NCBI GenBank assembly: GCA_964516305.1
Contig: CAZEZH010000077.1
Location: 1 to 15,781, forward strand
DNA length: 15,781 bases
Reading direction: 5' to 3'
DNA from: Lamprobacter sp964516305
GTDB lineage: Bacteria > Pseudomonadota > Gammaproteobacteria > Chromatiales > Chromatiaceae
In this document: positions 1-6,682 of the stretch, piece by piece
Numbering within the stretch: the first letter of the stretch is position 1
How the letters are laid out: each line of letters begins with the position of its first letter
Notes under the pieces: model-generated
Seen by the model: the letters and a program-made list of their open reading frames with translations, nothing else
Databases searched by the model: none
What the model was told of the DNA's origin: nothing
Translations under genes and position numbers: made by a program

Positions 1-246
1 GGTCTGCTCACCGCCACCGCGACCGGGATTGGCAGTTGGTATTTCGGCTCACCGTTCCTGACCTCAGCCCATGGCCATCTGCATCTGCCGGTCATCGGTG
101 ATGTCGAACTCGCCTCGGCGATGCTGTTCGATCTCGGCGTCATGATGGTGGTGATCGGCATCACCCTGGTGATCCTGATCCGGTTAGGCCGCATCGGACT
201 GGTCCAGCGCGACCCGGCCACCTCAGACCCCGACCGCAACAGCTGA
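1..246 (+). CDS. mnhB: Mrp/Mnh antiporter subunit B, C-terminal part (5' end outside window)
   Basis: The window opens inside this gene, and the last 81 codons are visible in frame 1. The visible part has a stretch with FGSPFLTSAHGHLHLPVIGDVELA, written here as FGSPFLTSAHGHL followed by a short loop, then a membrane helix starting FDLGVMMVVIGITLVIL. A conserved 'FDLGV' helix near the C-terminus is typical of MrpB/MnhB, a membrane subunit of the multi-subunit Na+(K+)/H+ antiporter. The last 20 residues are polar and probably cytoplasmic. The TGA stop shares its final A with the ATG of mnhC (TGATG), so the two are translationally coupled. mnhA and the start of mnhB would lie upstream, and a fusion to an MnhA-like part cannot be excluded. 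Identity rests on the motif plus the perfect operon context. Confidence 0.85.
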   Translation, partial: GLLTATATGIGSWYFGSPFLTSAHGHLHLPVIGDVELASAMLFDLGVMMVVIGITLVILIRLGRIGLVQRDPATSDPDRNS

Positions 247-572
247 TGGAAGCACTCATTGCCATCGTCGTTGGCCTACTCACGGCCTGCGGCATCTATC
301 TACTTCTGCGAGGACGCACCTTTCCGGTCGTGCTCGGTATCACACTGCTGTCCTATGCGGTGAACCTGTTCCTGTTCGTGATGGGCCGGCTGAGCATCGG
401 TCTGCCTGCGGTCCTGGAGCCGAACCGCAGCGACTACGCCGACCCCCTGCCCCAGGCGCTGGTGCTGACCGCAATCGTGATCGGCTTTGGGATGACCGCC
501 TTCGTCGTGGTCTTAGCGCTGCGCGCGCGCGCTGACCTCGGTAACGACCAGGTCGACGGACGCGAGCCATGA
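246..572 (+). CDS. mnhC: Mrp/Mnh antiporter subunit C (NuoK-like)
   Basis: This 108-residue protein has three hydrophobic segments (about residues 1-20, 27-46 and 70-92), the usual size and layout of MrpC/MnhC, a homologue of the NuoK subunit of complex I. The segments YAVNLFLFVMGRL and DPLPQALVLTAIVIGFGMTAF are characteristic; the 'DPLPQALVLTAIVI' segment is the best diagnostic of the family. It is a small integral membrane subunit needed to assemble the antiporter and is thought to help form the ion path. The start ATG overlaps the stop of mnhB by one base, and its stop overlaps the ATG of mnhD (ATGA), so expression is coupled on both sides. Nothing unusual is seen. Confidence 0.93.
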   Translation: MEALIAIVVGLLTACGIYLLLRGRTFPVVLGITLLSYAVNLFLFVMGRLSIGLPAVLEPNRSDYADPLPQALVLTAIVIGFGMTAFVVVLALRARADLGNDQVDGREP

Positions 573-2101
573 ACCTGCTCGGCAACCACATGATCATTGC
601 CCCGATCCTGGTGCCACTGCTCACCGGCATCCTGCTGGTGCTGCTGCGCGGCAGCGCGACCCCACTGCGCCGCACCATCAGCATGTTGGGCGTCCAACTC
701 CTGCTCGCGGTCTCGCTCTGGCTGCTGCTCCAGGTCGCGAGCGGCGAGCTTCTGGTCTATCAACTCGGCAGCTGGGCCGCACCTTACGGCATCGTGCTGG
801 TCGCCGATCGCCTCTCGGCAGCGATGGTGATGCTGACCGCGGTGCTGGCGCTGTTCGCGATGATGCACGCCATCCAAGGCAGCGATCGGCGCGGACGCCA
901 GTACCATGTCCTATTCCAGTTCCTGCTCATGGGCTTGAACGGCGCCTTCCTCACCGGCGACCTGTTCAACCTCTTCGTCTTCTTCGAGATCTTGCTGATC
1001 GCTTCCTACGGCATGCTGCTGCATGGCGGCGGCGCAGCCCGCAGCCGGGCCGGCCTGCATTACGTCATCGTCAATCTGGTCGGCTCAAGTCTGTTCCTCT
1101 TCGCGGTCGGCACCCTCTATGGCGTGCTTGGCACCCTGAACATGGCCGACCTCTCGCTGCGCGTCACCGCACTTGGACCGGAGGATGTCGGCCTGGTGCG
1201 CGCCGCCGCGCTGCTATTATTCCTGGTCTTCGCGCTCAAAGCAGCACTGGTACCGCTGCACCTCTGGCTGCCCGGGGCCTATTCAGCCGCCGGCCCGGCC
1301 TCGGTCGCCCTATTCGCCATCATGACCAAGGTCGGCGCCTATTCGATCATCCGTATCTACAGCCTGATCTTCGGCACCGAGGCCGGCCCGCTCGCCAACC
1401 TGGTCGAGCCTTGGCTGCTGGTGCTGGGTCTGCTCACCATCGTCGTCGGCACCATCGGTGTCCTGGCCAGCCGGCATCTGGCCTTGCTGGTTGCGCATCT
1501 GGTGGTGATCTCGAGCGGCAGCATCCTGACCGCGTTCGGTCTTGGCAGTCAGGCCGCGCTGAGCGCCGGCCTGTACTACAGTTTCCAATCCGCCTTGGTT
1601 ACCGCCGCCCTATTCATGCTGACGGAAAATGTCGCCCGCACCCGCGGTGTCTTTGCCGATCAATTGCGCGCCGGCCCGATGCTGCCGGCAGCGAACCTGC
1701 TTGGCGGCCTGTTCCTGATCTTGGCCCTAGCCGTCGCTGGCGTGCCGCCGCTGTCTGGATTCATCGGCAAGGTCTTGATCATCCAAGCCAGCATTGACAC
1801 TCAGGCAATGGCTTGGATTATGGCGATCCTGCTTAGCACAAGCCTATTGACGCTCATCGCACTGGCGCGCGCCGGCAGCACCATGTTCTTCAAGACCGAC
1901 ACCAACGCCGGCGCAGCAACCCTGCCAGATGCAGCCAACCTGGTGCCAGTCGCTGCGGTGGCCGCTCTGAGCCTGCTCTATGTGGTCTACGCCAGCCCGC
2001 TCTACCGCTATACCGATGCGGCAGCGGCCCAGCTTCTGAGCCCAGCGAACTACATTGAGACGGTGCTCAGCGGCGAGCCATCGCGCCCCGCCAAACATTG
2101 A
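569..2101 (+). CDS. mnhD: Mrp/Mnh antiporter subunit D (NuoL/M/N-like proton channel)
   Basis: This 510-residue polytopic membrane protein, with about 14 predicted helices, belongs to the proton-conducting antiporter family shared with complex I subunits NuoL/M/N. Key charged residues expected inside the membrane are visible: Glu140 in DLFNLFVFFEILLIASYGML, Lys224 in FALKAALVPLHLWLPGAY, and Lys254 in FAIMTKVGAYSIIRI. The HLWLPGAYSAAGPASVALF stretch is the classic family signature. It should carry one of the ion translocation paths exchanging H+ for Na+ or K+. It starts at the ATG overlapping the mnhC stop by four bases and ends eight bases before mnhE. The length is normal for MrpD. D rather than A is chosen because of its size (MrpA is much longer) and its place between C and E. 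Confidence 0.95.
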   Translation: MNLLGNHMIIAPILVPLLTGILLVLLRGSATPLRRTISMLGVQLLLAVSLWLLLQVASGELLVYQLGSWAAPYGIVLVADRLSAAMVMLTAVLALFAMMHAIQGSDRRGRQYHVLFQFLLMGLNGAFLTGDLFNLFVFFEILLIASYGMLLHGGGAARSRAGLHYVIVNLVGSSLFLFAVGTLYGVLGTLNMADLSLRVTALGPEDVGLVRAAALLLFLVFALKAALVPLHLWLPGAYSAAGPASVALFAIMTKVGAYSIIRIYSLIFGTEAGPLANLVEPWLLVLGLLTIVVGTIGVLASRHLALLVAHLVVISSGSILTAFGLGSQAALSAGLYYSFQSALVTAALFMLTENVARTRGVFADQLRAGPMLPAANLLGGLFLILALAVAGVPPLSGFIGKVLIIQASIDTQAMAWIMAILLSTSLLTLIALARAGSTMFFKTDTNAGAATLPDAANLVPVAAVAALSLLYVVYASPLYRYTDAAAAQLLSPANYIETVLSGEPSRPAKH

Positions 2102-2108
2102 GCAACCG

Positions 2109-2600
2109 ATGAAACAGCTGCTCCCCCACCCGATCCTGTCCCTGATGTTGCTCGGCCTCTGGCTGTTGCTGGTCAATTCGGTCAGCCCTGGTCAGATCCT
2201 GCTTGGCGCACTACTCGCCTGGCTGATCCCGCTTTATACCGCACGCTTCTGGACGGCTCAGATCCATATCCGGCGGCCGCTATTGCTACTGCGGCTCGCC
2301 AGCACCGTCCTCAGGGATATCCTGATCGCCAACATCGCGGTTGCGCGACTGATCGTCGGCCCAAGGGAGCGCATTCAGCCGGCCTTTATTCGCATGCCGC
2401 TGCGGGTGAAAGGCAATGTCAGCGTCAGCCTGCTGGCCAATATCATCACCCTGACACCCGGGACCGTCTCGGCCTCACTCAGCCCCGACCGCAGTGAGTT
2501 GATCATCCACGCGCTGCAAGGGACCAACCCCGATGCGATCATTGCAGACATCCGCGAGCGCTATGAGCAGCCGCTGCTGGATGCATTGGAACAGACCTGA
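2109..2600 (+). CDS. mnhE: Mrp/Mnh antiporter subunit E
   Basis: This 163-residue protein starts at the ATG at 2109, seven bases after the mnhD stop. The same frame is open upstream from 2055, but those codons overlap mnhD and read as low-quality sequence, so they are left out. Hydrophobic segments occupy about residues 8-26 and 26-44, with another around 57-82. The motif NIITLTPGTVSASL (LTPGT at residues 115-119) is the hallmark of the MrpE/MnhE family. The C-terminal third is soluble and ends in a helical segment. MrpE is required for full antiport activity but is not thought to form the ion channel. The ribosome site is poor, so translation probably depends on coupling to mnhD. Confidence 0.93.
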   Translation: MKQLLPHPILSLMLLGLWLLLVNSVSPGQILLGALLAWLIPLYTARFWTAQIHIRRPLLLLRLASTVLRDILIANIAVARLIVGPRERIQPAFIRMPLRVKGNVSVSLLANIITLTPGTVSASLSPDRSELIIHALQGTNPDAIIADIRERYEQPLLDALEQT

Positions 2601-2749
2601 GGTTTTGTGAAGGGTGAAGGGGGGGGCTGGCTGACTTACCCAGCTGGCGACTAGGTGAGAGCCTTGGTCAGGTTGTGCCTTTTAACGTCTTGGCGTTAAT
2701 AGATCCCGAATATGGTTAACGAAGTCAGGTTACTGATGGAGACAAGGCG
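2601..2749 (+). promoter_or_regulatory. Gap inside the mnh cluster with an inverted repeat (possible control region for mnhFG)
   Basis: The genes on either side normally abut, but here 149 bases lie between mnhE and mnhF. Visible elements are a run of eight G at 2619-2626, a small stem GCTGG...CCAGC at about 2626-2645, and a perfect dyad TTAACG-6 bases-CGTTAA at 2682-2699. A third TTAACG lies at 2716-2721. A GGAG ribosome site lies just before the mnhF ATG. I see no convincing sigma-70 promoter; TTGTGC followed by TTAATA after 17 bases, overlapping the dyad, is a weak match. An internal promoter with an operator is inference. Confidence 0.3.
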
Positions 2750-3046
2750 ATGAGCGAGCTGCCCGAGACCGGGCTGATTCTAAACCTAGCGCTAGCGGTC
2801 GGCTTCCTGCTGGTGACCGCAGCCCTATTGCTGTCGCTGTGGCGCCTGATCATCGGCCCAGATCCGTCAGATCGCATCCTGGCCCTCGACACGTTGTACG
2901 TAAACACCGTCGCGCTCTTGGTCCTGCTCGACATCAGGCTCGCCAGCAGCCTCTATTTCGAAGCGGCGCTGCTGATTGCACTGTTTGGCTTTGTCGGGAC
3001 GGTAGCGCTGGCCAAGTTCTTGACCCGCGGAGACATCATCGAGTGA
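2750..3046 (+). CDS. mnhF: Mrp/Mnh antiporter subunit F
   Basis: This 98-residue protein has three hydrophobic segments (about 10-34, 46-66 and 70-90), the normal size and architecture of MrpF/MnhF. The conserved GPDPSDRILALD stretch at residues 36-47 carries the acidic residues typical of the family. It is a small membrane subunit of the cation/proton antiporter. A ribosome site (GGAG in ggagacaaggcg) lies eight bases before the ATG at 2750, consistent with independent translation after the gap. Its stop codon overlaps the GTG start of mnhG (GTGA), so those two genes are coupled. Confidence 0.93.
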   Translation: MSELPETGLILNLALAVGFLLVTAALLLSLWRLIIGPDPSDRILALDTLYVNTVALLVLLDIRLASSLYFEAALLIALFGFVGTVALAKFLTRGDIIE

Positions 3047-3435
3047 ATACCGAGCTTGCAATCCTACTCGTCGAACTCCTGGTCGCACTCTTGATCCTGA
3101 TCGGCGCCGGCTTCACGCTACTTGGCTCCGTCGGCCTGGTCCGGCTTAGCGATCTCTATGAACGGCTGCATACCCCGACCAAAGCCACCACCCTCGGCGT
3201 CGGCAGCCTGCTGATCGCCTCAGCGGTGTTCTTCAGCTGGCGCCAACCCGGCGTCTCCCTGCATGAGGTGCTGGTTGCGGTCTTTCTGTTCATTACCGCC
3301 CCGGTCAGCGCCCATCTCATCGCCAAGGCCGCCTTGCATCAGCGCACCTCAAGCCGCTCTGGCCTACCGCCCGAGACCTTGCTCGAGAAGCACGATGGCC
3401 ATGGGTCGGAAACGGTCTCCAGCGACAAGGTCTAA
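3043..3435 (+). CDS. mnhG: Mrp/Mnh antiporter subunit G
   Basis: This 130-residue protein starts at the GTG at 3043, which overlaps the mnhF stop by four bases. The same frame is open back to 2839, but that part overlaps mnhF and does not look like protein. Three hydrophobic segments (about 5-32, 50-65 and 74-95) surround the family signature RLSDLYERLHTPTKATTLG, which is diagnostic for MrpG/MnhG. The last 30 or so residues form a polar, His/Ser/Glu-containing tail with no obvious domain. It is the last subunit of the antiporter gene set, followed by a 102-base gap. No T-rich terminator is seen directly after it. Confidence 0.93.
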   Translation: MNTELAILLVELLVALLILIGAGFTLLGSVGLVRLSDLYERLHTPTKATTLGVGSLLIASAVFFSWRQPGVSLHEVLVAVFLFITAPVSAHLIAKAALHQRTSSRSGLPPETLLEKHDGHGSETVSSDKV

Positions 3436-3537
3436 GGCGATTACCGCTCCACCGCAAATCGGTTGAAACAGCGCTAGGTCGTCGCAAACCCTGAACCGGA
3501 ATAAGTCAAGCAGACTGACCAACAGGAGAACCAGCAG

Positions 3538-4254
3538 ATGCCAGATCGCCCCATCGCCCTCGTCACCGGTGCCTACCGCGGCCTCGGACAGGAGACCTGC
3601 CGGCAGCTCGCGCTGCTCGGTTATCAAGTTGTACTCACCGCGCGGCGCGAGCAGGAAGGACAGGCGGCAACGGATGCCTTGGCCAAGGACGGCCTGAGCG
3701 TCCTATTCCAGCCGTTAGATGTGACCGATGAGACCTCGCGCATCGCGCTCCGCGATCGCCTGCAGCAGGGCTTTGGACGCCTGGATGTGCTGGTCAACAA
3801 CGCCGGCATCTTTCCCGATCCGGCGCCAGGCATTCCCGACTCGAGCATCTTGCACGTTGATCTCGAGCCCATCAGACGGGCCTTCGAGACCAACACCTTG
3901 GCGGCGCTCCGTCTGTGCCAGCTGTTGATCCCGTTGATGGCCGGCGAAGGTCGGGTGGTCAACCTCTCGTCCGGGATGGGCCAGCTCAGCGATATGAATG
4001 GCTTTTGCCCGGCCTACCGGTTATCGAAGACGGCGCTCAACGCGGTCACCCGCATCTTTGCCGACGAGCTTGGCGCCGACAGCGGCATCAAAATCAATTC
4101 GGTCTGTCCCGGCTGGGTCCGCACCGAGATGGGTGGGTCGAATGCCCATCTCAGTATCGACGAGGGTGTCAAAGGCATCCTCTGGGCCGCCACCCTTCCC
4201 GCTGATGGTCCGAGCGGCGGCTTCTTCCGCCACGGCGAGCCGATCCCTTGGTGA
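3538..4254 (+). CDS. Short-chain dehydrogenase/reductase, carbonyl-reductase-like
   Basis: This 238-residue protein is a classical SDR oxidoreductase with a Rossmann fold. The cofactor motif is TGAYRGLG at residues 10-17, followed by an Arg pair at 36-37 after the second strand, which favours NADP(H). NNAG is at 87-90, the catalytic Ser is about 145 in NLSSGMG, and YRLSK gives Tyr160 and Lys164. The C-terminal PGWVRTEMGG and short tail ending GFFRHGEPIPW resemble the carbonyl-reductase/pterin-reductase-like branch. Substrate is unknown. An AGGAG ribosome site precedes the ATG. It lies between the mnh genes and the PHB genes but does not belong clearly to either, and it is not the PHB reductase, which is the separate gene at 4427-5206. 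It converges with phaB. Confidence 0.85.
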   Translation: MPDRPIALVTGAYRGLGQETCRQLALLGYQVVLTARREQEGQAATDALAKDGLSVLFQPLDVTDETSRIALRDRLQQGFGRLDVLVNNAGIFPDPAPGIPDSSILHVDLEPIRRAFETNTLAALRLCQLLIPLMAGEGRVVNLSSGMGQLSDMNGFCPAYRLSKTALNAVTRIFADELGADSGIKINSVCPGWVRTEMGGSNAHLSIDEGVKGILWAATLPADGPSGGFFRHGEPIPW

Positions 4255-4312
4255 CGCCGACCGCGGTGCAGCAAAAGCTCATACCGCCTAGCTTGTCTTT
4301 TCGCTCGCCTTT

Positions 4313-4342
4313 AAAAAAGGCCCGGCTAAGGGAGGCCGGGCC
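4313..4342 (-). terminator. Intrinsic terminator of phaB
   Basis: On the minus strand an 8-bp perfect GC-rich stem (arms 4335-4342 and 4319-4326, GGCCCGGC/GCCGGGCC, 8-base loop) is followed directly by six T residues (A-run at 4313-4318 on the plus strand). This is a textbook Rho-independent terminator 84 bases beyond the phaB stop codon. Confidence 0.85.
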
Positions 4343-4347
4343 GAACT

Positions 4348-4365
4348 GTCTCTTGGGAGAGAGAC
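4348..4365 (-). other. Second hairpin between phaB and its terminator
   Basis: A perfect 6-bp inverted repeat, GTCTCT-6 bases-AGAGAC, lies just before the terminator stem as read on the minus strand. It has no T-run. It may protect the 3' end of the phaB mRNA or assist termination; it could also be chance. Confidence 0.4.
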
Positions 4366-4426
4366 GAGGAGGACACTGTGCTAACGCGCGCATCATTCAC
4401 GATGCACCCGTCAGTCTATTAACCAC

Positions 4427-5206
4427 TTAGTGCATGAACAGACCGCCGTTGACGGGCAGATTGGCGCCGGTGACGTAGCCGTTGGCCTCATCGAGCAAGA
4501 AGGCAACCGCACTCGCGATCTCTTCCGGTCGACCCATGCGGCGCATCGGCACGCTCGCGACGATGGCCTCGCGCACATCGTCACGCATCGCCAAGGTCAT
4601 CGGCGTTTCAACATAGCCCGGCGAAACTGTGTTCGCGGTGACGCCCTTGGAGGCACCTTCTTGCGCCAGCGTCATTGTGATGCCATGCATGCCGGCTTTG
4701 GCGGCGGCATAGTTGGCCTGGCCAAATTGGCCACGCTGCCCGTTCACCGATGAGATGTTGACCACGCGCCCAAAGCCAGCCTCGAGCATGTCTTCCCAGA
4801 CCTGACGGGTCACATTGAAGACACTGTTTAGGTTGACATCGATCACGGCGCGCCACTGCGCCTCGTCCATCTTCTTGAACGTCTTGTCTCGGGTGATGCC
4901 GGCGCAGTTGATCAATGCAGAAACCGGTCCTTGATTCGCCTTGATGACCGCAACCATTCGCCCACAATCGTCGAAATTGGAGACATCGCCGGCGATCGTC
5001 TCGACGGCCAAGCCTTCGCCGGCCAGATCGTTGCACCAGGCAACGGCTGCCTCTTGCTCCGACGGATGGTGGTTCGCGACCACGCGCCAGCCGTCTTGCG
5101 CGAGGCGTCTGCAGATGGCCGTGCCGATGCCGCCTATGCCGCCGGTGACCAACGCCACGCGACCAGCAGGCTGCCGCTCGGCAGCCACTGTGTTTGAGTT
5201 ACTCAT
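4427..5206 (-). CDS. phaB: Acetoacetyl-CoA reductase (NADPH-dependent)
   Basis: This 259-residue SDR enzyme reduces acetoacetyl-CoA to (R)-3-hydroxybutyryl-CoA, the second step of PHB synthesis. The motifs are TGGIGGIG at residues 21-28, CAGITRD after the fourth strand, the catalytic triad Ser153-Tyr166-Lys170 (ISSVNGQRGQFGQANYAAAK), and PGYVETPMT. The SVNGQ...GQANY stretch and the C-terminus ending NGGLFMH are typical of PhaB. I use the ATG at 5206 because GGGA sits nine bases upstream; a TTG at 5215 in the same frame is one base from that site and unlikely. It is the last gene of the minus-strand phaA-phaR-phaP-phaB group and ends at the terminator at 4313-4342. Confidence 0.95.
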   Translation of the reverse strand: MSNSNTVAAERQPAGRVALVTGGIGGIGTAICRRLAQDGWRVVANHHPSEQEAAVAWCNDLAGEGLAVETIAGDVSNFDDCGRMVAVIKANQGPVSALINCAGITRDKTFKKMDEAQWRAVIDVNLNSVFNVTRQVWEDMLEAGFGRVVNISSVNGQRGQFGQANYAAAKAGMHGITMTLAQEGASKGVTANTVSPGYVETPMTLAMRDDVREAIVASVPMRRMGRPEEIASAVAFLLDEANGYVTGANLPVNGGLFMH

Positions 5207-5260
5207 TTCAATCAATCCCGAGTCTGCTGCGGGCCAAGACCGGGCTGCAGGGCTGAGTGG

Positions 5261-5276
5261 CGAGCCCGGGGGCTCG
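5261..5276 (-). other. Hairpin between phaP and phaB
   Basis: A perfect 6-bp stem with a 4-base loop, CGAGCC-CGGG-GGCTCG, lies in the 108-base gap between the phasin stop and the phaB start. No T-run follows on the minus strand. It could be an mRNA processing or stabilising element that lets phasin mRNA accumulate above phaB mRNA; that role is inference. Confidence 0.4.
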
Positions 5277-5314
5277 TTCAGTGCCTGTTGTGGCCCGGCC
5301 TCAAAGGTCGCCCT

Positions 5315-5689
5315 TCAGGCTTGAGCTGCGGCCTCTACCATGCCGCCGCCCTTACGCATGTCGGCAACGGTGGACTCAAACCACGCGCGGTACTCGTCTC
5401 GGGTCTCGCTCGCCAGCTCGAGGTTGGTCTTGGACTCGGCCATCATCTGCTCGCTGGCCTCCTTGGACATGTCGACTTGGGCCTTGTACAGATCGCTGTA
5501 GCCACGTGCCTCGGTCGCGATGCGCATCAGCTTGGTGCCCTGCTCCATCCAGCGGCCGAATAGGTCCATCTGACGGGTCGCCATGCGCTCGGCAACCTTC
5601 ATGTTCAGCTCGCCCAGCGCGGTCATGCGCTCGACGCTGTTGTTGGTCAGTTCGTTCAGGGTCTTCATGTTCTCGTTAACGGTCGTCAT
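5315..5689 (-). CDS. phaP: Phasin (PHB granule-associated protein)
   Basis: This 124-residue, almost entirely helical protein is rich in Met, Ala, Glu and Lys and lacks a signal peptide or membrane helix, as expected of the phasin family (Phasin_2 type). Phasins coat the surface of PHB granules and control their number and size. The frame is open upstream to 5803, but I choose the ATG at 5689. It has GGAG seven bases upstream, and the upstream codons run through the operator and promoter sequences. The protein reads MTTVNENMKTLNELTNNSVE and ends in an Ala-rich tail. It lies between phaR and phaB in the PHB cluster. A good sigma-70 promoter overlapped by PhaR-like operators lies just upstream, so it is probably transcribed separately and strongly when PHB is present. 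Confidence 0.9.
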   Translation of the reverse strand: MTTVNENMKTLNELTNNSVERMTALGELNMKVAERMATRQMDLFGRWMEQGTKLMRIATEARGYSDLYKAQVDMSKEASEQMMAESKTNLELASETRDEYRAWFESTVADMRKGGGMVEAAAQA

Positions 5690-5703
5690 GGCGGCGCTCC
5701 GGT

Positions 5704-5718
5704 TTGTGCAGTGCAGCA
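5704..5718. promoter_or_regulatory. Candidate PhaR operator 1 (phaP leader)
   Basis: TTGTGCAGTGCAGCA shares the TGCAGTGCA core with the sites at 5719 and 8016. It lies 15-29 bases upstream of the phaP ATG, downstream of the predicted transcription start, where a bound repressor would block elongation. The family target in other PHB producers is a TGC/GCA-type dyad. The assignment to PhaR is inference. Confidence 0.55.
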
Positions 5719-5735
5719 TTTGTTGCAGTGCACAA
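5719..5735. promoter_or_regulatory. Candidate PhaR operator 2 (overlaps phaP -10)
   Basis: TTTGTTGCAGTGCACAA is repeated base for base at 8016-8032 in the phaA/phaE divergent region. Its end overlaps the predicted -10 box of phaP (5732-5737), so a bound regulator would exclude RNA polymerase. A 17-base identity between two promoter regions of one pathway is unlikely to be chance. Confidence 0.65.
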
Positions 5736-5760
5736 TAGTATCTACCCCCACCACTGTCAA
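5732..5760 (-). promoter_or_regulatory. Sigma-70 promoter of phaP
   Basis: Read on the minus strand, a perfect -35 box TTGACA (5760-5755) is followed by 17 bases and the -10 box TATTGT (5737-5732, 4 of 6 matches). Transcription would start near 5725, giving a leader of about 35 bases with the GGAG site near 5697. The -10 overlaps operator 2. Confidence 0.6.
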
Positions 5761-5779
5761 GACTGTCGCGCACAAAATA

Positions 5780-5794
5780 TGCTGCACCGCAACA
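5780..5794. promoter_or_regulatory. Candidate PhaR operator 3 (upstream of phaP -35)
   Basis: TGCTGCACCGCAACA is, in reverse complement, TGTTGCGGTGCAGCA. This differs from the core of sites 1 and 2 at one base (TGCGGTGCA against TGCAGTGCA) and shares the GCAT flank with site 1. It lies about 20 bases upstream of the phaP -35 box. A looped repressor arrangement with sites 1 and 2 is possible. Confidence 0.5.
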
Positions 5795-5865
5795 TAGGGC
5801 CACGATATTGGGCTGAGCTGACCCACCTGAGTAGACCCAACCGAACTGGTCCTGGAGGCTACCCC

Positions 5866-6336
5866 TTATTCAGGGTCTGGGTCGGTCTCTGACTCAACGC
5901 GGCCGAAGCCGGCGGCGCGAAGAAATTCCTTTTGGGCATTGGCCCAGAGTTCGAGATTGCGCTCGGTCATCCGGCCCATGAGTTCGAACGGCTTGGTGCC
6001 GAGATCTTCGGCCAGATGCTGCTGCTGGCGGGCAAAGGCGTCGAGCGACTGCTCGAGATAATGCGCAAACATGCCCTGCATGGTGCCACCATAGAAGCGG
6101 ATGATCTGGGCAAGCATGTTGGCGCTGAATAGCGGCTCGCCACCGGTCTCTTCCTCGAGCATGATCTGCAACAAGATCGAGCGTGTGAGGTCGGCGTCGT
6201 TCGCCGTATCCAAGACCCGAAATGCTGTCCCCTGCATCACCAGCGCACGCACGTCGGCAATCGTGATATAGCGGCTCAACTCGGTGTCATAGAGTCGCCG
6301 ATTCGGGTATTTTTTGATGATGCGCTCGGCGGTCAT
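5866..6336 (-). CDS. phaR: PHB-responsive transcriptional regulator
   Basis: This 156-residue protein has the PhaR/PhbF layout. An N-terminal DNA-binding domain carries IIKKYPNRRLYDTELSRYIT (residues 5-24), the family hallmark. The PHB accumulation regulatory domain follows (about residues 60-115, with LFSANMLAQIIRFYGGTMQG). PhaR binds promoters of phasin and sometimes of its own or synthesis genes, and is released when it binds PHB polymer. It lies between phaA and phaP. Candidate operators lie at the phaP promoter and in the phaA/phaE region; I see no copy of the full motif directly upstream of phaR itself. The ribosome site is weak (AGGG nine or so bases upstream). The acidic C-terminal tail (ESETDPDPE) is not conserved in general. 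Confidence 0.93.
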   Translation of the reverse strand: MTAERIIKKYPNRRLYDTELSRYITIADVRALVMQGTAFRVLDTANDADLTRSILLQIMLEEETGGEPLFSANMLAQIIRFYGGTMQGMFAHYLEQSLDAFARQQQHLAEDLGTKPFELMGRMTERNLELWANAQKEFLRAAGFGRVESETDPDPE

Positions 6337-6682
6337 CGCATAGCCCTGCGGGGTTCGTAGGGACGTCTAAGCCCAGTAGTCCTCAGTTTAGTTCAGGCCT
6401 AAGGCGCGCGAACTGTGTGGGATCAACGGGGTGCTCCGGGATAACGTGCCGGATCGGTGCTGGACCGATTTGCCAGCACAATACTCTCCAAAGGCACAGG
6501 GCGGCGCCATCGGCGATTTCTGTCAAAGCTTTCTGTCGACGCTCATACCGTTTTGCTGGTCTTTGCGCTCGCCTTCTGCTTGGCGTCGCCGGCCACATAG
6601 CCTGGCTATGCTCCCGACGACGATCCTCGAAAGCAAGCGAACATCCTGCGCAATCCGGTACGAGCTTTTTTCGGCAATCGCC
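6337..6682. other. 346-base gap between phaA and phaR, possibly decayed coding sequence
   Basis: No intact gene is recognised. A perfect odd-length palindrome CATAGCCTGGCTATG lies at 6596-6610. On the minus strand two frames read like pieces of protein. One, ending near 6523, contains YRIAQDVRLLSRIVVG. The other, about 6590 to 6383, contains RRQKALTEIADGAA. Such a pattern can come from a frameshifted old gene, for example a transposase, but I cannot name a family and it may be chance. The promoter of phaR could also lie here. I see no T-run terminator after phaA. Confidence 0.3.

Noticed and set aside
1..4254. Complex I (nuo) operon instead of mnh, because of NuoK- and NuoN-like proteins.
   Set aside because: The B-C-D-E-F-G order with the MnhE LTPGT and MnhG RLSDLYERLHTPTK motifs is specific for Mrp/Mnh antiporters.
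5207..5215. TTG start at 5215 for phaB (adds MIE).
   Set aside because: The GGGA ribosome site would be one base from it; the ATG at 5206 has proper spacing.
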